Shown one piece after another: positions 16,698-23,585 of a stretch of 64,000 nucleotides of DNA (position 1 is the stretch's first letter; each line of letters begins with the position of its first letter). The notes under the pieces are model-generated. The model had not been told where the DNA came from and searched no databases. It saw only the letters and a list, made by a program, of their open reading frames with translations. The position numbers and the translations under genes were made by a program. Source of the DNA: Azonexaceae bacterium (GTDB taxonomy: Bacteria > Pseudomonadota > Gammaproteobacteria > Burkholderiales > Rhodocyclaceae); NCBI GenBank assembly GCA_013335535.1, contig JAAXVL010000001.1, positions 513,764 to 577,763 of the forward strand, written 5' to 3'.

Positions 16698-17714
16698 ATG
16701 GCGCTGATGGACTTCATCAAGAAACAGTTTATCGACATCCTGCAATGGACCGAGGATGGGGACGGGACGCTGGCCTGGCGCTTCCCGATGGCCGATATGG
16801 AAATCCAGAACGGCGCCAGCCTGACCGTGCGCGACTCGCAGATGGCGCTCTTCGTCAACGAGGGCACAGTGGCTGACGTCTTCGGCCCCGGCATGGTCAA
16901 GCTGACGACGCAGACCTTGCCAGTCCTGACTTATTTGAAGAACTGGGACAAGCTCTTCGATTCCCCGTTCAAGTCCGATGTTTACTTCTTCTCGACGCGC
17001 ACCCAGCTCGACCAGAAGTGGGGTACACCCAACCCGATCACCATTCGCGACAAGGAATTCGGCATCGTCCGCCTGCGCGCCTTCGGCATCTACTCGTATC
17101 ACCTGACCGACCCGAAAACCTTTTACCAGAAAATTTCCGGCACCCGCGACACCTATACCCGCGAGGAACTCGAAGGCCAGTTGCGCAACACCCTGGTCGC
17201 CGGGCTGACCGACCTCTTCGGCGAATCCGGCGTAGCCTTCATCGACATGGCGGCCAGCCAGGACGAATTCGGCAAGGCGATGCTGGCCAAGGCGGCGCCG
17301 ATGTTCGCCGAGTACGGTCTGGCGCTCGACTCGCTGGTTGTCCAGAACGTTTCGCTGCCGGAAGAGTTGCAGAAGATTCTCGACCAGAAGATCGGCATGA
17401 ACATGATCGGCGACATGCAGCGCTACACGCAGTACCAGGTTGCCAACAGCATTCCCGATGCAGCCAAAAACGAAGGTGGCATGGCGGCGATGGGCGTTGG
17501 TCTGGGGGCTGGTGTCGGTTTTGGCCAGGTAGTCGGGCAGGCCATGGCCGGTGCTCTGCAGCAACCCGCTGGCGCAGCGCCGGTGGCCGGCTCGGTGTCG
17601 GCTGGCGAAGTCGTCGCAACGCTCGAGAAGCTGCACGGACTGGTCGAAAAAGGCATCCTGAGCCAGGCCGAGTTCGACGCCAAAAAGGCGGAATTGCTCA
17701 AAAAACTGAGTTGA
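16698..17714 (+). CDS. SPFH (band 7/flotillin-like) domain protein
   Basis: 338 residues without a transmembrane segment at the N-terminus. The SPFH-type domain spans about residues 30-240 (DSQMALFVNEGTVADVFGPG at its start). A glycine/methionine-rich linker follows (GGMAAMGVGLGAGVGFGQ), which could touch the membrane. The C-terminus (VATLEKLHGLVEKGILSQAEFDAKKAELL) is a SHOCT-like short helical hairpin. This family forms oligomeric membrane-associated scaffolds. The start is preceded by a good AGGAGA. Part of the DUF350-SPFH-DUF4178 module, spaced 19 bases from the gene before and 10 from the one after. Confidence 0.88.
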   Translation: MALMDFIKKQFIDILQWTEDGDGTLAWRFPMADMEIQNGASLTVRDSQMALFVNEGTVADVFGPGMVKLTTQTLPVLTYLKNWDKLFDSPFKSDVYFFSTRTQLDQKWGTPNPITIRDKEFGIVRLRAFGIYSYHLTDPKTFYQKISGTRDTYTREELEGQLRNTLVAGLTDLFGESGVAFIDMAASQDEFGKAMLAKAAPMFAEYGLALDSLVVQNVSLPEELQKILDQKIGMNMIGDMQRYTQYQVANSIPDAAKNEGGMAAMGVGLGAGVGFGQVVGQAMAGALQQPAGAAPVAGSVSAGEVVATLEKLHGLVEKGILSQAEFDAKKAELLKKLS

Positions 17715-17724
17715 CCGTAGCAAC

Positions 17725-19650
17725 GTGGCTGTCACTGCCCAATGCCCTTCCTGCGGGGCGCCGGTTGTCTTCAAATCGGCGTCCTCGGTCTTTGCCGTCT
17801 GCGAATACTGCCAGAGCACGCTGGTCCGCCACGACCAGAATCTCGAAGACATCGGCAAGATGGCGGCGCTGGTCGAGGATCGTTCGCCGCTGCAACTGGG
17901 CGCCGAAGGCTGCTACAATGGCGTCCATTTCGCGCTGATCGGGCGCATCCAGATCAAGTACAGCCAGGGCATCTGGAACGAATGGCATCTGCTGTTTGAC
18001 GACATGCGGACTGGCTGGCTGTCGGAGGCCGGAGGTGAGTATGTGCTCACCTTCGCGCAGTTCGTGCCGGAGGCACTACCGCAATTTGGTGACCTCAAGA
18101 TCGGCCAGCGCTTCGTGCTGGCCAGCCAGACGTGGACAGTCAGCAATATCGAAAACGCCGAATGCGTAGCCGGGCAGGGCGAGTTGCCATTCAAGGTCGG
18201 TGCCGGCTATCCGGTGGCGGCGGTCGACCTGAGAAATCAGGCCAGTTTCGCGACGCTCGATTATTCGGAAACGCCACCGCTGTTGTTTGTCGGCGAGGCG
18301 GTCGACTTCAAGTCGCTCAAGATGGCCAACCTGCGCGATGGCATGGCTATTCCGAGCAAGGCGGTTGAAGCGCGTGTTTTTCGCTGCCCAAGCTGCGGCT
18401 CGCCGATGCAGGCGCGTTCGCGTGAAATCCTTGCCGTTGGCTGCATCTCCTGTGGTGCCGTGGTCGATACGGCCGATCAGAATTACAAGGTGTTATCGAA
18501 ATCGCTCGGCATGCGCGATGAGCAATACTCGCCCCGTCTGCCGCTCGGCAGCAAGGGAGGTTTGGAGGGGAAGCCGGTCGAGGTGATCGGTTTTCTCGTC
18601 AAACGCTGCGTCGTCGATGGCGTTGCCTACAGCTGGAGCGAATACCTGCTGGCCGCCGAGCACGGTACCCATCGCTGGCTGACGGAATACAACGGCCACT
18701 GGAATGTCGTCGATGTGCTGTCCAAGCCGCCGGCTGGCGGCATTATCGAAGTCGATAATGTTCGTCATGGTGGCGAGGTCTTCAAGCATTTTTCGACGAC
18801 GCAGGCGGCCGAGGTCGTTCAGGTGGCCGGGGAATTCACTTGGCGGGTCAGGCGCGGCGAAACCAGTCGGGTCGTCGATTACGTGGCGCCGCCGCTTATG
18901 TTGTCGAGCGAATCGACGGGTAACGATCTGAGCTGGTCGCAAGGCAGCTACGTCGAGCCGCAAATGATCGCCGAGGCTTTCGGGCTGAAGGAAGATTTGC
19001 CCGAGCCGACAGATATTTTTGCCAACCAGCCGAATGCATGGAGCGAGACAAATCGACGGATTTGGGGGCTGTTCTGGAAGCTGGCGCTGGCCGCGATTCT
19101 GGTTCAGGCTTTCTTTATCTTCGTGTCCAGCGGCAAATTGCTGTTGCGCCAGGACTTTACCTTCGAACCGCAGCGCGGCGAGGAGGTGCAGACGCGCGAA
19201 TTCGAAATCACCGGCAAACCGCGCAAGATTGCTGTGAAGAACCAGACTTCGCTCGACAACAACTGGATCGGCCTCGACATGGTGCTGGTCAACAAGAGCA
19301 CGGGCGCCGCCTGGCCGGCGGCCCGCGAACTATCGTTTTACAGTGGCTACGACGACGGTCGATGGACCGAGGGCAGTCAGAGCGACGAAATCGTCTTTTT
19401 GAACATTCCGGCCGGCACCTATTACCTGACGCTCGACCCGGACATGGCGCCCGAAAAACCGGTCGCCGTGCGCGATAGTGTCGAGGTGCACACGGCCGGC
19501 GCCGGTTGGTCGAATTTCGTGCTGGTGATGATTTTCCTGATCATCTTCCCGATCTTCAGCGCCATGCGCCATGCCGCTTTCGAAGCGAGGCGCTGGGCCG
19601 AAAGCGACCACGCGCCGGTGAGCAGCGACGATTCGGATGGAGACGACTGA
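17725..19650 (+). CDS. DUF4178 protein with two zinc ribbons and C-terminal membrane anchors
   Basis: 641 residues, GTG start at 17725. Begins with a zinc ribbon (Cys7, Cys10, Cys26, Cys29), then a DUF4178 unit (about 50-200; LFDDMRTGWLSEAGGEY), a second zinc ribbon starting at Cys221, a second DUF4178-like unit (about 275-410; WSEYLLAAEHGTHRWLTEYNGHW), a transmembrane helix near 445-470, an extracytoplasmic beta-rich domain, and a last helix near 600-620. Function unknown; the architecture suggests a membrane-anchored sensor or scaffold working with the SPFH and DUF350 partners. The first bases after the SPFH stop share 13 bases (TTGACCGTAGCAA) with the repeat copy at 21854. Confidence 0.85.
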   Translation: MAVTAQCPSCGAPVVFKSASSVFAVCEYCQSTLVRHDQNLEDIGKMAALVEDRSPLQLGAEGCYNGVHFALIGRIQIKYSQGIWNEWHLLFDDMRTGWLSEAGGEYVLTFAQFVPEALPQFGDLKIGQRFVLASQTWTVSNIENAECVAGQGELPFKVGAGYPVAAVDLRNQASFATLDYSETPPLLFVGEAVDFKSLKMANLRDGMAIPSKAVEARVFRCPSCGSPMQARSREILAVGCISCGAVVDTADQNYKVLSKSLGMRDEQYSPRLPLGSKGGLEGKPVEVIGFLVKRCVVDGVAYSWSEYLLAAEHGTHRWLTEYNGHWNVVDVLSKPPAGGIIEVDNVRHGGEVFKHFSTTQAAEVVQVAGEFTWRVRRGETSRVVDYVAPPLMLSSESTGNDLSWSQGSYVEPQMIAEAFGLKEDLPEPTDIFANQPNAWSETNRRIWGLFWKLALAAILVQAFFIFVSSGKLLLRQDFTFEPQRGEEVQTREFEITGKPRKIAVKNQTSLDNNWIGLDMVLVNKSTGAAWPAARELSFYSGYDDGRWTEGSQSDEIVFLNIPAGTYYLTLDPDMAPEKPVAVRDSVEVHTAGAGWSNFVLVMIFLIIFPIFSAMRHAAFEARRWAESDHAPVSSDDSDGDD

Positions 19651-19793
19651 TGTTCGCCAAATTCACCCTCGCCACCGGTATTTTCGCGCTGCTGCTCTTC
19701 GCCTACGCCCAGCAGCAGGGCTGGAACATGTTCGATAACGTGGCCAACTCCAGTCATGGCGGCTCCGGCAGCAGCCGGACCTACCACAAGTAG
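19650..19793 (+). CDS. Small membrane protein of the DUF350/SPFH/DUF4178 module
   Basis: 47 residues, too short to recognise as a named family. One hydrophobic helix (about 6-22, LATGIFALLLFAYAQ) is followed by a polar, glycine/serine-rich tail (NSSHGGSGSSRTYHK). Its ATG overlaps the stop codon of the DUF4178 gene (ATGA shape at 19647-19652), so translation is coupled and the gene is likely real. Possibly a subunit of the same membrane complex. Confidence 0.7.
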   Translation: MFAKFTLATGIFALLLFAYAQQQGWNMFDNVANSSHGGSGSSRTYHK

Positions 19794-19797
19794 ACGG

Positions 19798-20457
19798 CTA
19801 GTCCCCGCCTCCGCCGCAACCACCACCACAGCCGCCGCCGTCCCCCCCGCTGTCCGAACTTCCTGAGTCGCCAGAGCAACCACCGCTGCAGCCGATGTGG
19901 CTGGCGCAGTAACCGCTTCCTGCTGCGCCGCCACTCGCAGCCAGGCAATCCAGTTGATAGACGAAGCCACCGGCGATGCCCAGTGTGGCATCCAGCGCAA
20001 ACAGGCGGGGCAGGCGCTCCGGGGCTTTCGGGTTGATCTTCTCGTGGGCGCAGGCCAGTCGCCAGGCGCGCTTGAGCCCATCGCTCGCCTGCGTCGGTGT
20101 GCGCATCGCCTCGGCCGGCGTGTGATGCAGGAAGCGGCCGAAGGCGTGGCGGCAGAACTTGTCGTACTGGCGCGTGAACAAGATGAACTCGTGCCAGGCG
20201 TCATCGACCGCTTGCGACGGCATCGCGACCATGCGCCGGCCAGCCTTGCGGCAGAGCTGAAAGTAATCGTCGAGTCCGGCGAAAACTTCGTTGCGCTGCT
20301 CCGCACTGAGCTCCGGGCGGCGCGCCGCCAGTCGCTTGTCGAGAAAACGCTGGTAGGGATAGGAAGTAATGTACGCTTCGCGCCGCTGCCGGCTCCAGTT
20401 GCGCCAGAGCAGAGCGGCGAGCAAGGCGAGCAGCGCGATGACGATAATCTTGCCCAT
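19798..20457 (-). CDS. Glycine-rich-domain (GRDP-like) protein with Cys/Gly tail
   Basis: 219 residues. One N-terminal transmembrane helix (IIVIALLALLAALLW), then a helical domain with the motif VDDAWHEFILFTRQYDKFC that is typical of the plant-like glycine-rich domain family (D-x-x-W-H...Y...C), then a tail very rich in Gly, Cys and Ser (from about residue 180; GGGCGGGCGGGGD). Tails of this kind occur in several poorly known membrane proteins. It starts 2 bases after gabD on the same strand but ends 4 bases from the 47-residue protein, so its functional partner is unclear. No enzyme motif is seen. Confidence 0.72.
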   Translation of the reverse strand: MGKIIVIALLALLAALLWRNWSRQRREAYITSYPYQRFLDKRLAARRPELSAEQRNEVFAGLDDYFQLCRKAGRRMVAMPSQAVDDAWHEFILFTRQYDKFCRHAFGRFLHHTPAEAMRTPTQASDGLKRAWRLACAHEKINPKAPERLPRLFALDATLGIAGGFVYQLDCLAASGGAAGSGYCASHIGCSGGCSGDSGSSDSGGDGGGCGGGCGGGGD

Positions 20458-20459
20458 GC

Positions 20460-21914
20460 TCAGGTGTTGACGTCGAAGCAGAGGTACTTGATTTCGAGGT
20501 AGTCCTCGATGCCGTATTTCGAGCCTTCGCGGCCGAGGCCGGATTGCTTGATTCCGCCAAAGGGTGCCACTTCGTTTGAAATGAGCCCGGTATTGATGCC
20601 GACCATGCCGTATTCGAGCGCCTCGCCCACTCGCCAGCAGCGGCCGACGTTGCGCGTGAAGAAATAGGCGGCCAGGCCGAACTCGGTGTCGTTGGCCATG
20701 GCGATGGCCTCGGCCTCAGTCTCGAACTTGAAGAGCGGGGCGACCGGACCGAAGGTTTCTTCGCGGGCGACTTTCATGGCGGTCGTCACATCGGCCAGCA
20801 CGGTGGGCTGGAAGAAGTTGCCGCCGCGTTCATGTCGGGCGCCGCCGCACAGGATGCGGGCGCCCTTGGCGAGCGCATCGGCGACGTGAGCCTCGACCTT
20901 GCTCAGGCCGGCGGCGTTGATCAGCGGGCCTTGGGCGACGCCGGCTTCTGTGCCGTCCCCTACCTTGAGGCCACGTGCCTTCTCGGCAAACTTGGCGGCG
21001 AATTCCTCGTAGATGCCGGATTGCACGAGGAAGCGATTGGCGCACACGCAGGTCTGGCCGGTGTTGCGGTATTTGGCGGCGAGGGCGCCGTCGACCGCGG
21101 CATCGACGTCGGCGTCGTCGAAAACGATGAAGGGCGCATTGCCGCCCAGTTCGAGCGACAGTTTCTTGATGGTCGGCGCGCATTGCGCCATGAGCAGACG
21201 GCCGACGCCGGTCGAGCCGGTGAAGGACAGTTTGCGCACGATGGGGTTGGCGCACAGTTCGCCACCGATTTCGGCCGGCTTGCCGGTCACCACATTCAAC
21301 ACTCCGGCCGGGAAACCCGCCTGCTCGGCCAGCACAGCCAGGGCCAGGGCGCTGAGCGGCGTTGCTTCGGCCGGCTTGATGACGACCGGGCAGCCGGCGG
21401 CAAGCGCCGGCGCAACCTTGCGGGTGATCATGGCGAACGGGAAGTTCCACGGCGTGATGGCAGCGCAGACGCCGATTGGCTGCTTGACGACGATCAGGCG
21501 CGTGTTCGAGGCCGGGCTCGGGATGCTTTCACCGTAGGTGCGCTTGCCCTCTTCGGCGAACCATTCGATGAACGAGGCACCGTAGATGACTTCGCCCTTG
21601 GCTTCGGCCAGCGGCTTGCCGCATTCGGCCGTGATGATCTGCGCCAGGTCGTTGGCGTTGTCGAGAATCAGCCGGTTCCAGGTTTGCAGGATCTGGGCGC
21701 GGCGGCGGGCGGTCAGGGCGCGCCAGGCCGGCCAGGCGGCGTTGGCCGCGTCGATGGCACGGCGGGTTTCGGCGGCGCCACAGAGCGGGACTTCGCCGAT
21801 CTGCGCGCCGGTCGCCGGGTTGATGACGGCGAAGGTCGAACCGTCGTCAGCCGCATTCCAATTTTGGCCAATTTTTCCGGTTGACCGTAGCAAGTCGTTG
21901 TTTTGCAGTTTCAT
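20460..21914 (-). CDS. gabD: NAD(P)-dependent succinate-semialdehyde dehydrogenase
   Basis: Aldehyde dehydrogenase superfamily, 484 residues, oxidising succinate semialdehyde to succinate (GABA and related catabolism). Seen: NAD-binding PWNFPFAMITRK, FTGSTGVGR, the glutamate motif LELGGNAPF, and catalytic Cys289 in GQTCVCANR. Overall similarity is highest to the GabD group; glutarate semialdehyde or related substrates are possible. Residues 9-20 (LLRSTGKIGQNW) are encoded by a copy of the dispersed repeat, where relatives normally read like LLRQQAYINGQW. Confidence 0.93.
   Translation of the reverse strand: MKLQNNDLLRSTGKIGQNWNAADDGSTFAVINPATGAQIGEVPLCGAAETRRAIDAANAAWPAWRALTARRRAQILQTWNRLILDNANDLAQIITAECGKPLAEAKGEVIYGASFIEWFAEEGKRTYGESIPSPASNTRLIVVKQPIGVCAAITPWNFPFAMITRKVAPALAAGCPVVIKPAEATPLSALALAVLAEQAGFPAGVLNVVTGKPAEIGGELCANPIVRKLSFTGSTGVGRLLMAQCAPTIKKLSLELGGNAPFIVFDDADVDAAVDGALAAKYRNTGQTCVCANRFLVQSGIYEEFAAKFAEKARGLKVGDGTEAGVAQGPLINAAGLSKVEAHVADALAKGARILCGGARHERGGNFFQPTVLADVTTAMKVAREETFGPVAPLFKFETEAEAIAMANDTEFGLAAYFFTRNVGRCWRVGEALEYGMVGINTGLISNEVAPFGGIKQSGLGREGSKYGIEDYLEIKYLCFDVNT
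21854..21888 (-). repeat. Dispersed short repeat inside the 5' end of gabD
   Basis: Minus strand: ACGGTCAACCGG-AAAAATTG-GCCAAAATTGG-AATG, near-identical to the 3899-3937 copy. It replaces codons 10-21 of gabD without changing the frame. Its flank TTGCTACGGTCAA also occurs at 17711-17723 and 61757-61769. Confidence 0.7.
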
Positions 21915-21977
21915 GGTCTTGAAAATTCCTGTAAAAACGGTAAGTTGGCAATTGTTTCGAGAAAGAGCCTGAGCTTG

Positions 21978-22478
21978 ATGCGCATTACCACCCTGTTGCT
22001 TTCCCTGGTTCTGGCCCTGCTGCTCGCGGCCTGCGGCAGCCCCGCGCTGCGTTCCGGCTCATCGTCGGAAACTATAGCGCAAGGCTCACGTTCGGTCAGC
22101 GAGAAGGGCAACGAAGTGGTCTTCTACGCCATGGGGCTGATTGATACCGGCTACCGCTTTGGCGGCAAGAACCCCGAAGCCGGGCTCGATTGCAGCGGCA
22201 TGGTCAGCTATATCTATGGCCGGGCCGCCGGTTTGAACGTCCAGGGCAGCGCCGCCGACATCGCGCGTAATGGCCGGGCGATCGAACGCGCCGAGTTACG
22301 GCCAGGCGATCTGGTTTTCTTCAATACCCTGAACCGCTCGTACTCGCATGTCGGGATATTCATCGGCGATGCGCGTTTCATCCACGCTCCGTCAACCAAC
22401 GGGCGGGTTCGCATCGACCGCCTCAACGATAGCTATTACGCCTCGCGCTTCGAGGCAGCGAGAACGTTCTTCGACTGA
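21978..22478 (+). CDS. NlpC/P60 family lipoprotein (cell-wall peptidase)
   Basis: 166-residue putative gamma-D-glutamyl-meso-diaminopimelate endopeptidase. A lipoprotein signal with lipobox LAAC (Cys about 17) places it in the envelope. The catalytic triad of the family is present: Cys72 in LDCSGMVSY, His124 in SYSHVGIF, and His136 in FIHAPS. Length fits single-domain Spr/NlpC-like hydrolases. Divergent from gabD and convergent with the HDOD gene (2-base gap). Confidence 0.92.
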   Translation: MRITTLLLSLVLALLLAACGSPALRSGSSSETIAQGSRSVSEKGNEVVFYAMGLIDTGYRFGGKNPEAGLDCSGMVSYIYGRAAGLNVQGSAADIARNGRAIERAELRPGDLVFFNTLNRSYSHVGIFIGDARFIHAPSTNGRVRIDRLNDSYYASRFEAARTFFD

Positions 22479-22480
22479 AC

Positions 22481-23344
22481 TCAGCCGGCAGCGGACTCAA
22501 TCGCCTCGGCGAGACGATGCCGCAGTTCGTCAAGGTCATCACCCGATATGCCGAGGAAGTCAATGGCCCGGTCGAATGGATCGTTGGCCAGCGCGAGGTT
22601 CTCTTCTAGGATTTCGCCAAGCAGGTGCTCGGCCACCTGGGTGACGGCAATCAGGGATAGCGCACCGCCCGGCAAGGTACGATCCGGTAGATCGTAGAGG
22701 TCCTTCTCATGATGAAAACGGATGGCCTGACCCAGTATCGGCGGCAAGCCCCAGTTGCGGACAAGCAATGAACCGACGACCGGATGGCTGCACGGGAAAT
22801 ACTCTTCTTCGGCCACGTTCAGCATGATGCCTTCGCGCTGGCATTTTTCCAGAACCTCTCCGTAATTGGGAAAGCGCCGCATCAACAGCGGTATCGCGGC
22901 ATCGTGAAACAGCGCATAGGTGTAGGCTGCGTCGGCCGAAACTCCGTACTGGCGGCGGGCAATCATGCTTGATGCCAGGGCCAGCAGCGTTGTCCGCTTC
23001 CAGAATTGTTCGATCCACGCCGCCGGCAGGCCGCTGACACTGGAGCGTAGTGCCGAAGCGACCACCACGCAGACGACATTCTTCGTTCCAAGGCGCTCCA
23101 CGGCCTTGCGTACGCTGGAAACCGCCGCGCTGGTGCCAAACAGCGGTGAGTTGGCCAGCTTCAGGGCGGCGGCTGACATGCCGGCATCGCTGCTGATGAT
23201 CTCGGCCAGGCGAATCAGGTCAGGCTCGTCTTTTTGTCCTTCATCCATGGCATCGCTGACCATGCCCGGGCAGGTTGGAATGTCGATGGTGGCAATGACC
23301 TTCTGCAGGTCTTCGGGTGACAGTTCGTTGCTGCTATGGGTCAT
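22481..23344 (-). CDS. HDOD-domain signalling protein
   Basis: 287 residues made almost entirely of one HDOD domain, a degenerate relative of the HD phosphohydrolase fold. Visible: IPTCPGMVSDAM, the helix run LAEIISSDAGMSAAALKLANS that is the hallmark of the family, and FHHEKDLYDLP. The HD metal residues are not conserved in the usual order, so an enzyme activity is doubtful. Such proteins act in c-di-GMP and stress signalling. The start at 23344 (MTHSSNELSPED) is preferred; an upstream ATG at 23401 would add 19 residues. Confidence 0.85.
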   Translation of the reverse strand: MTHSSNELSPEDLQKVIATIDIPTCPGMVSDAMDEGQKDEPDLIRLAEIISSDAGMSAAALKLANSPLFGTSAAVSSVRKAVERLGTKNVVCVVVASALRSSVSGLPAAWIEQFWKRTTLLALASSMIARRQYGVSADAAYTYALFHDAAIPLLMRRFPNYGEVLEKCQREGIMLNVAEEEYFPCSHPVVGSLLVRNWGLPPILGQAIRFHHEKDLYDLPDRTLPGGALSLIAVTQVAEHLLGEILEENLALANDPFDRAIDFLGISGDDLDELRHRLAEAIESAAG

Positions 23345-23444
23345 TGGGGACGATTTATGCAATATTGTTGATCTATAAAAGCTTAATGCCGTTCGCAGCA
23401 TGGACGCAAGGCTTCCCTTGAGGGTAAAATCCTCCCCTCCCTGC

Positions 23445-23521
23445 GCGCCCGTAGCTCAGCTGGATAGAGTACTGCCCTCCGAAGGCAGGGGTCACTGATT
23501 CGAATTCAGTCGGGCGCACCA
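23445..23521 (+). tRNA. tRNA-Arg (anticodon CCG)
   Basis: 77 bases including an encoded CCA. Acceptor stem GCGCCCG/CGGGCGC, D-arm AGCTCAGCTGGATAGAG, anticodon stem CTGCC/GGCAG around loop CTCCGAA (anticodon CCG), and T-arm with TTCGAAT. A TAAAAT box at 23425-23430 could be its -10 element. Confidence 0.96.
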
Positions 23522-23536
23522 ATATTCAATGATTTA

Positions 23537-23559
23537 GGCCACTTTCGAGTGGCCTTTTT
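23537..23559 (+). terminator. Terminator of tRNA-Arg
   Basis: GGCCACT-TTCG-AGTGGCC stem with a stable TTCG tetraloop followed by five T, 16 bases after the tRNA. Confidence 0.9.
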
Positions 23560-23585
23560 CATGCCTGACCGATTCTTTACGGAAA

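Noticed and set aside
15362..16900. 512-codon minus-strand frame across birA, coaX, the DUF350 gene and the SPFH gene start
   Set aside because: It spans four real plus-strand genes and their gaps; low-complexity composition and no family match.
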